Below are positions 23,445-35,100 of a stretch of DNA of 64,000 nt, piece by piece. The stretch spans positions 186,001 through 250,000 of the forward strand of contig JAGMWG010000010.1 in NCBI GenBank assembly GCA_020744225.1, in the 5' to 3' direction. A program made the position numbers and the translations under genes. This DNA is from Paraphoma chrysanthemicola. Its lineage: Eukaryota > Ascomycota > Dothideomycetes > Pleosporales > Phaeosphaeriaceae. How positions within the stretch are numbered: position 1 is the stretch's first letter; each line of letters starts with the position of its first letter. The notes under the pieces were generated by a model that searched no databases, was not told the DNA's origin, and worked only from the letters and a program-made list of their open reading frames with translations.

Positions 23445-23958
23445 CTAGCTTGCTCTGATATGATAATTAGCGGGAGACAAGTAATTCGACTTGAAGCGAT
23501 GGGGAGTATGGAGTTAAAAGCACAAATGATGGCCAGTGACGGGGTCACCGGCTCGTCCAAGTGACGATGATGAAGTGTGTCGTCAGCAATAGAAGCAACG
23601 CGCATTTTCGGGACGCATTTCTGTGATACGGATACTTGCCTACCACTGTAATCCCGACAGCACCATTTGTTCATGTCACTAGAAGTGGCGACTTTGTGCT
23701 ACGGACACTGAGAAGGCTGGGGTTCAGCAGGCTCCTGCACAGCCCGAAGGACCATAGCTTAGAGCAAAGCATGCAAACCATCAAGATGGTACTTGGGGGC
23801 AATCATGGCCGATAAACAGACGCTGATCTTAGCTACGACGTCGTTGGGTGTGAAATGGCTGCGATGGCTAGATGTGTGATTCGATCTTCTCGTGGCTAGC
23901 TAGCAGTCTCTCCTGCTTTGTTACTCCTATCAATGTCTCCGACCGGCCTCCCGCCGTT
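23445..23958. other. Intergenic
   Basis: No gene seen. A short minus-strand ATG frame at 23411-23674 overlaps the possible small ORF in another frame and has no recognisable content. Confidence 0.4.
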
Positions 23959-24375
23959 TCAAAATTTCCTCAAATTCTCCTTGACCGCCTTTTCTGTCAC
24001 CAACCCCTTCTGAAAGCTATTCTCCAGCTTCCCCAAGTCATGTCTGCCGTACGTGCAGCACTCGACAGCTGCGTCTTTTAGACTCACTGAGCCGTCTGTA
24101 GACACCCTCACTTTGAAGAGATCAGCGTGAGGATGTTCCACTTGATATGCTGCGAATTTCACATGATCACGCATCAAGAGACGCTGTGAGATGAGAATAC
24201 CTAGCCTGTGGTCTTCCTTATTGAAAGTGAACACCGAGGTGTTCTCAGACTCTGCATATTCCTCTACCTTCTTTTGGCTGTCATCAAGATGTATGTGTTC
24301 GTCGTGGCCAGGTGTGTCTGCCGCAGGGCCGTCGAAGAGTCTTTGAGCTCCTGTGAGGTTTCGTGTCCTAGTCAT
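23959..24375 (-). CDS. Divergent RPB11-like RNA polymerase subunit
   Basis: From the chosen ATG the protein is 138 aa, close to the RPB11 family size. The central signature reads NTSVFTFNKEDHRLGILIS, then VKFAAYQVEHPHADLFKVRV, STDGSVSLKDAAVECC and a C-terminal helix (LGKLENSFQKGLVTEK). RPB11 pairs with RPB3 in the RNA polymerase II assembly platform. The family signature is normally KEDHTLGNL; here Thr is Arg and Asn is Ile at two of its most conserved positions. The usual N-terminal block (MNAP..LF) is replaced by a longer acidic stretch. It may be a paralogue under relaxed constraint rather than the essential gene. The start is uncertain because the frame is open upstream to 24516. Confidence 0.6.
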   Translation of the reverse strand: MTRTRNLTGAQRLFDGPAADTPGHDEHIHLDDSQKKVEEYAESENTSVFTFNKEDHRLGILISQRLLMRDHVKFAAYQVEHPHADLFKVRVSTDGSVSLKDAAVECCTYGRHDLGKLENSFQKGLVTEKAVKENLRKF

Positions 24376-24664
24376 GCGTGATGAGATTGGGGAACGGATG
24401 AGACTGCATGGTATTTGAGCCTGACATGTTTGCTGTATTACTTGCTCGAAGTTGCTTGTGATCGAAATTTTCATTACACAACAAAGTGATGGCATGGCCA
24501 AGATTGGAGAGTGCACGTCTCAAAGGTTTCCCAAGAATGTAACTTAATTCAATTAAAGCTGAGCCGCGAAAGGAGCCATGAAGCACTAGTCGTGACAGGG
24601 CTTGAGTATAGCCATCGCCATACGCCCTGTGTTGCTCGATTCGAAGCCTCAAATGAGCCAAATC

Positions 24665-27026
24665 CTAAAGCTCTTCCATATCCTCGTCACCGAGATCGAG
24701 AGCTGGGAAGTCTCCAGCCTCGCATCGCTCCGGCCTAACAAATACGCCGTAATTGTTGCCACACTCAAAGTATCGCTTGCCCTTGACTGATCCGTCATTC
24801 TTGCCTGTGGGCTCGTCGAGCGTTACCCCGATCCAGACGCCAATACCAGGGATCTCGGGAACGGCGCCAATGAACGATACCGTGCCTCTGCGAGCGTCCG
24901 ACTCCGGGAGGAGGCGTACTCGACACGACAGCGATAGACCTGTTGTTCATGTCAGTCTCCAGTTCCAAGGTTTGTTGAAGCCGGTGATCAATATTAGTAG
25001 ACGAGAACGCATCAGCGCCCAACATACGAGAGTCGTAGCGATTGGCGGGGCTAGACGAGCAGTAGAGCCAGTTGGCGGTTGCTGCTTTGATAATGCGACC
25101 TCAGAACGTGCACACCGCATGCCAGTCACATGCGTAGCCGCTGGTTTTAAAGTGAGGCTGGCTTGCAGACGAAACGCGGCCCGCAATGAACGGTGCAGCA
25201 AAGATACGAGAGTGCGTCTAGCGAAGCCATGAAATGCAGATCAGAGCGACAGAGAGACCGTTGACGGTCGATGAAGTGTGCCTCAACGCAGATCGCAAGA
25301 GATATTGGCTGACACGACGGTCCGCGCCGACACACCCGCCACACTAGGCGCACGCGATTGAGTCATGGTATTCTGCTTTGACGCATCTTTGCTCAACACT
25401 TTACGTTGTGGCTGACAGCTGTGATCATCAACCTGAGTCTCAGGACGTCTGGATCGAAGTGTGTATGTGATCAGCTGTTGGAACGCGCGACTGATCCTCG
25501 TATTCCGCAGTCATTACATTGTACTGATGGGCGATCAAATGCATGTGCATTGCGTGGTCTCGCAGCCATTGATGATCGCGATAATGGGGTCGGGACATTG
25601 GATTGGAGCCATCGATGCAGGCGATGGGCATGGAAAGTCTGGTAGCATGATGTGTAGTGGCCACTTGGTCTTCGTCTGCGCTCACGTGCTCGCGTCAAAG
25701 TGCGGTGAAGGAATGAGACAAGATCGATGCGCGGCTTTGGTGAGAGATGAAGAATCCGGCCACTGGCATGTGGGCATGCAGTTATCCACTTCTGAATCAC
25801 CTGAAGCGTCGCAGACTCGGTCATATCAATCGCAATGGGTCGACCTGCACAAGCTCGGTCGGCGCGTGCAGTTTCAACCTTGCTTTTGCTCGTGTTGGGC
25901 AGCCACAATCATACGAGGTCTTTGACACAAACTCGAGCAATAGACAAAACTTACCTCTTTCTTCAACCTCGCGTTGTGAGGCCAGGATCTTCTGTTGCTC
26001 GATGCTCGGCGCGTTTGGGTCGAAGCGACCAAGCTTCTGGGCTTTCTTCCAAGCAAGGACACTGTCCGTCCGAGTTTCGTACTCCGTTGTGGGCATAGTG
26101 TACTTATCGACCGCTGAAAGGTCACTAAAGTCTGTTCGCGCACCAGGTGGGCGTGTGTCAACGACCTAAAACTGGCATGTCAGATGAGAACCATGTTTGT
26201 GGTTTGCCATTCGCTCGCATGGCGTCAAAGCCGTGCACTCCAAACGCCGGAATGATGCAAGTCTGTACAGAAATGGAAGATGGCCGCAGGAGAATGAGGC
26301 TAGAAGACCGAAGAAAAGGAAGCAGAGCAGGGAGAAGGGCTGAGGCATGGAACAATGAGGCAAGGCTGCAAACAGGGTCGGACCTCGAGGGGTGGGCACG
26401 TGCTGCAACGGCGAGCGAGCCGACGACGAAGATCTTCCCACGTCTGCGGCGTGGTGCCAAGGCATGACAGGGTCCAGCTTCTGATGTGATGCTGATGGAG
26501 TGGGTGGGAAGTGACGAAGGGCATTGCGGGGCATGCACCTAGCAATGCAGCTGGGGCTGACAGCCTCACAATACGACCGAGGCAGCGAATGAGGACAAAA
26601 AGCAGGACATGACCTGGAGCAACCAGAAACAAATGTACAGTGGCGAAGAGAGAGCGCAGAGCTGGATCCTGCTAGCCAGGACCATGTGGCCGTTGGTGAG
26701 AGGATAAAACTAACGCAGTGCTCAAGGACAGGGCTGTTATGGCTGAGCAATAAGAGAAGTTGTAAAACACTCACGGTTATCTCTGCATATGGTTGGAGCG
26801 GAAATGCTGCAAGGCGCGCTTGCTCTTCGTCAGCCGCAGTTAGAGGGACCGCATCTTGGGAGCCGACGCGCAACGACAGTTGCTGGCTGGCTGCCGGCAC
26901 TCCAGTGATGGGCTCGAGGCGCGACTTAAGGTGGGCAATCGACCACGACGGCGAGATTCGACGTTCAGATGACGAATTTGGCGAGCTGATGATGAGAGGC
27001 ACGTCTGCCACGGTCTGGAGAGACAT
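24665..27026 (-). CDS. Tubulin-folding cofactor B (Alf1/TBCB)
   Basis: Three exons, 27026-26775, 26165-25955 and 24939-24665; 245 aa. Exon 1 is the ubiquitin-like domain (VPLIISSPNSSSERRISPSW through PLQPYAEIT). Exon 2 gives VVDTRPPGARTDFSDLSAV, then DSVLAWKKAQKLGRFDP and the coiled-coil REVEERG. Exon 3 is the CAP-Gly domain (RRGTVSFIGAVPEIPGIGVW; GKNDGS at 200-205; YFECGNNYGVFVRPERC) with the acidic tail EDMEEL. The cofactor binds alpha-tubulin and works with TBCE in tubulin folding. The introns are 609 and 1015 bp, far longer than others in the window, yet donors (GTGAGT, GTAAGT), acceptors (TTTTAG, AACAG) and phases (0, 1) fit. The exon 2-3 junction is about two residues shorter than I would expect for the family. 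Confidence 0.87.
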
Positions 27027-30000
27027 GTTGGTGATGGAACAGGTTCAAGGTCCACGATCCGGTGGGGGCTAGGGCGGACCGGCAGAAATAGATCAGAAGA
27101 AAGTCTTTGGGGCGCCGGCGTGTGGTGTTGGTGGGATTCCAGAAGGTGGGCTTGCGATAGGATGGCGCCTGCAGGAAGGCCCGGCTCGCAAACTTCTTGT
27201 TCTAATCGGTGACTCGTCGAGAACTTGACATGTGATTTGGAGTGTATGCGGGCGGGATTTTGGGTGGTGTACAGAACAAAGGCATTATTCGACTGCGCTA
27301 CAGGCGCACAACTCTGCGTTTCCTTTTGGCAGCTTAAGCGAGCGCGCCAAGCTGATGGTTTGACCGCAAGTGAATGTCTCAGAACAACGCATAACTGGCG
27401 TGCATCGCCAACCTAACCTTTCAGCATCCCACGCTCTGCTCAGCGCTCTGCGCCGTGGAGATGGCAGCTGGGCACCCCACACCCCACTGCTGTATGCGTT
27501 TGTGCCTGTCTTTTGTGCTTGTTTCGAGTTGAGCTGCCTGCGAGGCTCCGACAGTGGCTGACGGCTCGAGCGTCCCTCAGCGCTCCGCCGAAACTCCATT
27601 GTCGTCAGCCAAGCAAAGGGGATATTGCACCCAACTCGCGGATGTCGTCGTTCGGCACATTGGTTGCGGCGGCTGGTCGTGTTCGAGCCGCAATCATCCG
27701 ATCTGCTGGCGCCTTGAATCAATCATAAGTCATCACGCGTGAGCACCAGCGCTTCCAGCAGGCGCCGCTGTGCCTCAGCGTCAACGGCGGCATCGCCCAC
27801 ATGGATTTCTTCCTCCAACTGTAAGAGGCCTTCACCGCTTCTATTATGCAATGCGAGCCCTCTAAAAATACAGAGCACGACGCCAGGGTGCAGTTCCTTC
27901 GTATACGATTGATGAACTGGCTGCCTGCAGAATATGGAACGGCAATGTGAGTTGGCAGCACAGGAGCCCAATGCGGTTAACCACCCGGGTCATCCAGCAG
28001 ACGTTGCCAGGCGTGGAGGCTATGGTGACACGCAGAAAGGGCCGCGAAATGGTGGCTCCCGATTCAGCAGCCGACGGCGTGCCAGACGGTTCGTCGGAAC
28101 GTCGCATCCTGCTCCGCCCAGGGCGTAACGCGGCCGTGATCATGTTCGCATGCCGCGCACACAGATTGCAAAATAGTCTGTGGGGAGTCCTTCATCAACC
28201 ACTCGACCAGCCGCCGACGATGGCCTTTTATTTGGTGTGGAGAGCGCACAGGACCACTGTTCGCTCGCTGCCGGCCTAATGCACGTCGGGCGTTTAGGAA
28301 ATTTGGACCGAACGCCCATCTCGACCTCAAGTTAAACGTCGACCAACACGCGAGCAGCCTTGGGCACCCTCACCGCTCAATGTGCATCATCGTCAATCCC
28401 GGGCATCTTGGTAGCTGTGATGCAATCGACAAGACGGCCTGGCCGGCTTGCTGCCGCCGTTGCTGCCACCATAGAAGACAGCGCGTGGGCGCCTCCCGGT
28501 ATGAGCTGGCGTTGGGGTGCCTGAGAACCTACTGTAATGCAAGACAACGATGAAAACGTGGCCCCTGCACACAAGACAGCACAGCAGCACCGCCGCAGCA
28601 CGCTTAAGCGGTGTCTCACGTGTTGGAGTGGCACAAGTTGATGATGGCTAACGGGTCAGGCCGGGGCTACCACCTCTGACCTTCTGTGGCCCATTGTATG
28701 CGAGTGTGGTAGCGAGTCCTGCGCCTTCACGAGCTAGCTGTCACGGCCTCTGTCCGGTGCGTTCACCGCAGTTCACCGCTTCTCTGTTCATAATTCAAAG
28801 CTGGCGTGGCCAGCGAAGGGGAAGGGTGCCCACATGTCGTGTTGAAAGGCACTACGAGTATTGGAAAACTGGGACAAGGTGTTGTTCCGACGTGGTCAAG
28901 CTGTTGACTTTGAACACATCACTATCTGCACCGCCTTGATGAAGTCAGCGTTCGCAAGGCTACGTGCGGTAGCGGCCCTCCGAGCATGAAGTAGTCGTAG
29001 GGCAGGGCGAAGGATGCTGCAGATCTTGTTCGCCGCAACGCCAGGTCATCGCGCTTCTGCATCCGAACCCTGCCCTAGGAAGAAGACGTTCAGCGAATCC
29101 CTGGAGCTGTTCACCGCTCTCTGTGTCCCTGATTCGCTGCCTCCACTAAAGTTCTGGATTGGGCAGTGATTATGAGCGAACTCGATGATGATCATGACTA
29201 TGACTGACTCCCTGGCGTTGCTGAATAGTGCAGGCGCCGCAGCCCTGCCTGGGGCGCATTGGGGCCTAATGGGAAAAGAAAGGGCAACAAATGGGACCCA
29301 GCGTGCAAGTAAGTCATGTGAAGCAATTAAAAAGGTTTATTCAGCTCCTAGAGCGAGCACTGCGCAGAGTAGAGAGCACGTCATCGGCAGATTTGCGTTC
29401 TGCGTAGGCAACCAGATCCATCTGCTTTTTGTCGCAGGCTAACGTTGGGAATTTTGGGCTTCCAAGGTGTTTCTTTTGGTCGCTCGCTAAGCTCCCCGGC
29501 AGACATGCTTTCTGAGATCTGATCAGCTGCGCTGCCTTGATGTGGTCTGTGTGAGTCGCTAGTGTGGCGCGCCGCCAGCACGAGTCGAGGAAGCGCAAAG
29601 CGCCGAAGTCAAGTCAGAGACGCAAAAGGGTACGTCCTCATTCCAAGCCCCCGGATCCCTACCGCGGAGCTAAGTAATGAGGCGGCACAGGGGCCAGGTT
29701 CAAGGGATGCTTGCGACTAGTATTACAAGTCGTGCGCTAAGTCTCTCTACTCACACATCCATGCTATCAAGTACCTGAGACCCCATTCTCCGCGCTCGCC
29801 TGGCCGCATTTACCATCCTCAACACGATACATCATACACCCCTCGCCTTCTCTGCAAAGCAAGTGGCTCAGCACGCTTGTCACTAAATGACCCATTGGTT
29901 GGCCTGTTTCAAGAACCCTGTCCTGCGGCCCTGCAAATAGCTCGAGTTGGGCAACCACTCAGAACGTGAAAACGCCAAAGTACCTCGCCAGTGGTGGATC

Positions 30001-30481
30001 CAGCACACCTAGCTCTATTCGACTTCTATCACCTCACGATCGTCTTCGTCCGCTTCCGTCTCACGCTCAGCACCGCAGATATTGATTCTCGCGGCGCTTT
30101 CCTGTTATTGTCCATCGGAACATTAACTTCGCCAAACGTACCTACCACTCTCCGGCCTCTTGCAGCCCATCACCAGGACGAATCTCTGCCTTGTCCAAGC
30201 CCAACGCCACGCCTGAGGTGTCAACACTTCGCTGTTCCTTGGTATACTTCTTCGACTCCATCAGGCCCCATCACAAGAGTCAACCTAGAGGACAATTCAT
30301 CCCACCCAAGGAAGCCAGCCGACACGTTCGACAACTAGCTCAAGTCACTGCGCGCGACTTCGTATCGACCGTCACTGACTTCTCTTCTCGTCTGATCGCC
30401 ACTCTTCCTTGTGGTCTCTATCCTGTGTACAGCCCCTAACTGTTGGTGGTGCTCGAATTTGCTCAAACTACCCGTCAACTT
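27027..30481. other. Gene-poor stretch, 3.4 kb
   Basis: I find no supported gene. The frames are short, overlap on both strands and show no motifs. About 29990-30480 is pyrimidine-rich and ATG-free on the plus strand, which suggests a long 5' leader for the MYB gene. No terminal repeats, transposase or reverse-transcriptase motifs were seen. Confidence 0.4.
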
Positions 30482-32122
30482 ATGGGCTGGCTTGGAGCTG
30501 GTCCCCGTTGCCTATCGTGGATATCAATCTCCTCCTCGAGCCGCGGGGCTCTGAGTCTCCGGCGAGCAAGAAGAGCTCGACATCGGTGACATCCAATTCC
30601 ACCGCAGCAACGAGAGCATACACAACAGCTCCTTCGGCTTACACGCAGTCACCAGCACATGGAGCATCACCTGCCTATGCGACTGGCTCCCCGGCTTACG
30701 CAGCGCCGCCGTCTTATGGTTCGATTCCTGGTTATCCTGGCCAAGCACCAACTTCCTCAGCACCTTTGGGACCTGGACCAATGCTAGGTGGCCCAGTCTT
30801 ACCAGCTATCTCAGAGCTTCAGCGACATCCGGATCCAGCACCGCACCACCAGTTTCGACCCCTTTATGCAGGTCATCCAGGCCAAGCAGGTCTACCACAT
30901 GGCCCACCCGGGACTAATGGCTCCCCTCCACAAGCACTCAAGAGACAGGCCTCACAGACACCACTTCCGGAGGAAAGCCCAGCGAAGAAACAGTCCAAGT
31001 GGACCCCTGAAGAAGACAATCTCACGATCGAGCTCCGAGGCCAAGGAATGAAATGGGACGATATCGCGAAGCGCCTACCTGGACGAAGCTCTATTTCCTG
31101 CCGCTTACGATATCAAAACTACCTAGAGAAGCGAGCAATTTGGGACGAGGAGAAGAAGAACAAGCTCGCAAGACTCTATGCTCGGTATGTACGATAACCT
31201 GTGTAATGCCAGCGACTGGGCATGCTCGCATTAATTTGGCCCGTCGCCTTCCGCACCTCCCTATCACTTTGGTTCACCTCCGCCCCGCTGGTTCTGAGTT
31301 GTTGCCCACCTTGCTTGCGCGTGTACGGGACATGCATAAACTTCCTTCCACGTTCAAGGCTGACATGCAAGTAGTTTCAAGGACCAAATGTGGCAGAAAG
31401 TGGCCACAGAGATGGGCATACCTTGGCGCTCGGCTGAATCAATGCACTGGCAGCTCGGAGAGCAAGAAATGAGTGCGCGCGCGAATGCTCCAGTCTTCCA
31501 GCTGCACCCTTCAGCGACAGGTACGGGTCTCAGCTCTCCCTCGCAGGTGCCTGTCGTCCCAGCTCCAGCTCCGCCCACGCATGGCTTCACTCCGGCGAAC
31601 GCACCTCAAATGATGCCTAACCCCTCTCAAGCACCTCTACAGCACCACCAACCACATCCGCCCATAGCACAGGGCCCAATGCACGGCTACCATCAACGAA
31701 CAGATAGTGGCTCAAGTCAGGGGAGGAGGAGAAGCAGTTCATTCAGTCGCAGACGGGCGGATCCTCGTTCAAGGTCCAGCGTCCCGCCCCAGCTCAGCCA
31801 GCCTTTGCCACAGATCAACGCAGCGACGGCAGAAGATCTGATCAGCGGTGCCAGGACTGCACCAGTTCCCGACCTCCAATCTGGTGTGAAGCGTGAGGGC
31901 GAGAGCTTCGGCTATGTGGAGCCATATCATAAGAGAAGGCGTAGCAATGAGTATGCGGGTCCTTCGCGGTCAGACTTAGAGACCCGCAGTCAAGGTTTCA
32001 AGAGCCCGGATCGGGTTTCGCAACGAAGTGGAACTGGGAGCGTCAAAAGCATGAAGAGAGAGCCCGACGAAGGCGAACGCGCCGCCACGATGCCGTCGCC
32101 CCCTTCGCCTGCTGTCCCTTGA
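30482..32122 (+). CDS. Two-repeat MYB/SANT-domain protein (5' end unresolved)
   Basis: The coding frame runs to 31184 and resumes at 31375 after a 190-bp intron (GTATGT; branch CTGACAT; acceptor AGTAG), joining LYAR|FKDQMWQ. Two SANT/MYB repeats are clear: KWTPEEDNLTIELRGQGMKW with DDIAKRLPGRSSISCRLRYQ, then WDEEKKNKLARLYARFKDQM with WQKVATEMGIPWRSAESMHW. Upstream is a Pro/Ala/Tyr-rich segment with SPAYA/PSYG repeats. Downstream is a disordered Pro/Gln/Ser/Arg-rich tail with nuclear-localisation-like YHKRRRS. It is probably a nuclear DNA-binding regulator. In the MYB frame the first ATG is only at 30781, inside the low-complexity region. ATG 30482 is the only nearby upstream ATG but is in another frame. 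Confidence 0.7.
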
Positions 32123-35100
32123 AAGCCGCGCAACACAGAACGCCAGCGACGCACCGAACTTGGACAAGACCAAGTTGTGCAGAAAGAGATAGAAGAGACA
32201 TATCGGGCTGGTACCGAACACGGACGGCCTAATAGAGGGATATTTGGCTTTCAACAGCCAGTTTACGACACTCAATTCGGGTTGCATTGGAGAGGAAACC
32301 CATTTCACGGATCATAACCACCAAGCGGCATGATTGTGGCATTTAGCGTGGGTCGGTACAGCATTTGCTTTGAACTAATTTCCTTATATTGTTACGCACA
32401 CAAGATCATAGCGCTGGATTTGCTTGGGTTTTTTTTCGTTTTCTACATGTTTGCTTCCGCTTTGCTTATACATCACTGGTTCGGTAACGATTGCGCATTT
32501 TCGACAGCGTTTCATTTTGCTATTATCATCTCATCATAAGCATGAGCGGCATAGCGTGGCGAGGATATCCATCACATTACTCTGTAGTTTTCACCAAGCA
32601 TCAGCCTGTCGATAGTTTCATTCCTCACACCATCATAGAATTTCCTTGCGCGTCATAGCGATCCAGCATTTTTGCCAGCGCATACACATCCTGGAGGCCA
32701 GCATGACTAGGACACCTCCTGTAGAATACAACCTCGTTCATCTCCGAACTCCAAAGCCTCTCTACTGAGTCACTGACCAAACTTGCAAACTTCTCGCCAG
32801 ACAAAAGTCAAGCATCCCATGTTCGGATCCGTGGCGGTGAACAACGCGGCAGTCCATACCAGGGAAAGACCCACCGCCTGCGCAGTTCGTCTACCCCAGA
32901 TCATCACTAATGACGTACCAAGCGGCGGCTTGCATTCAAGTCGGTCAATAAAGCGATACGTGGCTCCTCTGCGTGTTGTGCTGTCACCGCTCTACCAGAA
33001 TTTTAAGCAACTTACCAGATGATGGTGTGTAGAATGCGCTGGCAACTAGCACAGCCTCACCAGACGCCTCTTTGCGAAAAGAAGTGGTAGGGCCGAAAGG
33101 AGGGGCTAGGCTGCATGAACCTGCTGCATCCGTGAACCATCCTTGATTTATTTTAAGTTAGAACGCCATGTCATTGACAGCGCAGACACCAGTTCACGAC
33201 CCGTTGCCCCCCACTAAAAGCAGATTAAATGGAGCATCAGCGTTCGGCGTCCAGAAAGTGGTGTGTTATCGATACCATGGTGCGGCACATCAATCAACGA
33301 AGCCGCTTCGTTGTTCCCTGTTCCCTCCATACCGCCCCATTCGAGGACATTTCTTTTGCGGCCTGCCGGCGTAAGGCTGAGAACCTTCTTCCCCACCATG
33401 CATCTTGAAACAGCGCAGATGCATGCCCAAGCTTGCTTTGCCGTGTCAGCAGCATTCCGCTACTGCTTGATTTTGCTCGCGTTCCGTTGCTTTTCCAGAA
33501 GAACCTTATGCTTTGGAGATCGCCCCGAATCTGGCTTACTTTCCGCTCTCGACAAGGAGCGTGCCAGTTAGCGGCGTCCGGCCGTTCAGGCTGTTGTTCG
33601 GCATTGACGTTCATGCCGAACAGAACCAGTGCAAGACCTGGTGTATGGGCCTGAACACGAGACAACTGACACGAACATTGGTCTGATCGCACGAATAACT
33701 TCGGAGCCTTCTGTCCGACCTGCTCACTGATCTCGGGCTTACTTGCTTCTTGTGCGGAAACCTAGGGTTGCATCCGCGGCACGGTCATCTGCGAACATGT
33801 TCGAACATGTAAAATTGCGCATGAGGGGCACGAATCGAACTGTGGCAGTGTCGTGCATCGCGCAGGACGCTCCGTGCCCAAACTGCTCGGTGGTGATCAG
33901 ACAGTTCCTCTGCTTCGAGAAGCCTTCCCGATGTTCCGCAGACGACGTTCGTCACCACATGTGTTCGCCCAATGCAGGTATCCTGAGTCGCAGCCCGTCC
34001 GCGACATCCTCACCACTTGACGCACGACAACACTCAAGCTTCGGTTTGCCGCGATATATATGCACCGCTACATTGTGTAGGAATTGTCCATCCGGACTCA
34101 TCTCCCGCTGTTACGTCAATGAACCAGTCATATTGTGATCTGCCGGGATCGCCCATCTTGCACAAAACCGTTCCATGACACGCGAAACAGCACCCTTTCT
34201 GGCCATGAACCATGGTTTGCAGTGGAACCTGCCGAACAATTCTGGCTTGAACCTGGCACTTTTGATACAAGCTAGAACCGCGAGAAGAATGTTCCTCGGC
34301 CTGTCACCACACGAAACAGAATTCGCCGACGTGGCACACGTTACCCGAGAGTCTCACATTAGCATCCGCAACTGGAAAATCGCACGAATGACACATGATG
34401 CATCTGACCCGCAGTGCGAAACCGAAGTGAATGAGCATTGAGCTGGGGATAGGTATGGTGGGACACTGCGAATCAGGGGCAAGCACGCATCAATTATCGC
34501 TGCATCAGCCGTTCGCGCAGTGCATACTCCATTTGCATGTGTATCAGAGTCAGCAGCCATGAACAATATCAGAGTTCAGCCACATGCACGACTCTCTGCA
34601 GCCTCAAGATTCCGTTCAGATCGTGTCACCAAACGCAATCGAACATCATATCCAGCAGCCGCTGCAGCTGCGGAGCCTGAAACAGTAGACCACAATTTAC
34701 ATCAGATGCATCACGCTAACAATTGCCTTCCCAGATACACCCGATCGACTGGAACCCATCAAACCTTCCGCAATGGGCTCAAATCACGCCCCATGACTCG
34801 CGAAGCTGAACAGAATATTATCGGACTGATCGCCCCGCAAGCGAGAAGATGTGAGGCTAACAAGTAGACTAGTGTCGATCGCGATTGCGGCTCCTACGCA
34901 CGAACGCATGCTTGCCAAGGTGCGAACAGTGGATGAGAAATGTAAAATAGTCATGGCTCTCGTGCGCGCGGGAAGACGCAATGCCGCCAGCGAGTCGTGA
35001 CCACGAACCGGTCGACAAGACCCCTTTGGGCAGCAAGATGAGTCCGACCCAGAAGATGAACAAGCTCAGCCGCCAGCGCTTACACTGACGTCAAGTGTTT

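Noticed and set aside
25461..25925. Plus-strand frame inside TBCB intron 2 as a nested gene
   Set aside because: It starts with GTG, has an atypical composition with many Cys/Trp and no recognisable domain. An overlapping minus frame of equal size suggests chance.
26166..26774. Apparent continuation of the TBCB frame into Cys/Ser/Leu-rich sequence
   Set aside because: The open frame beyond 26774 is read-through of intron 1. The true continuation (VVDTRPPGARTDF) begins at 26165 after a TTTTAG acceptor.
33790..33806. Palindrome CGAACATGTTCG with overlapping repeat
   Set aside because: A single short palindrome in a gene-poor stretch has no context to support a function.
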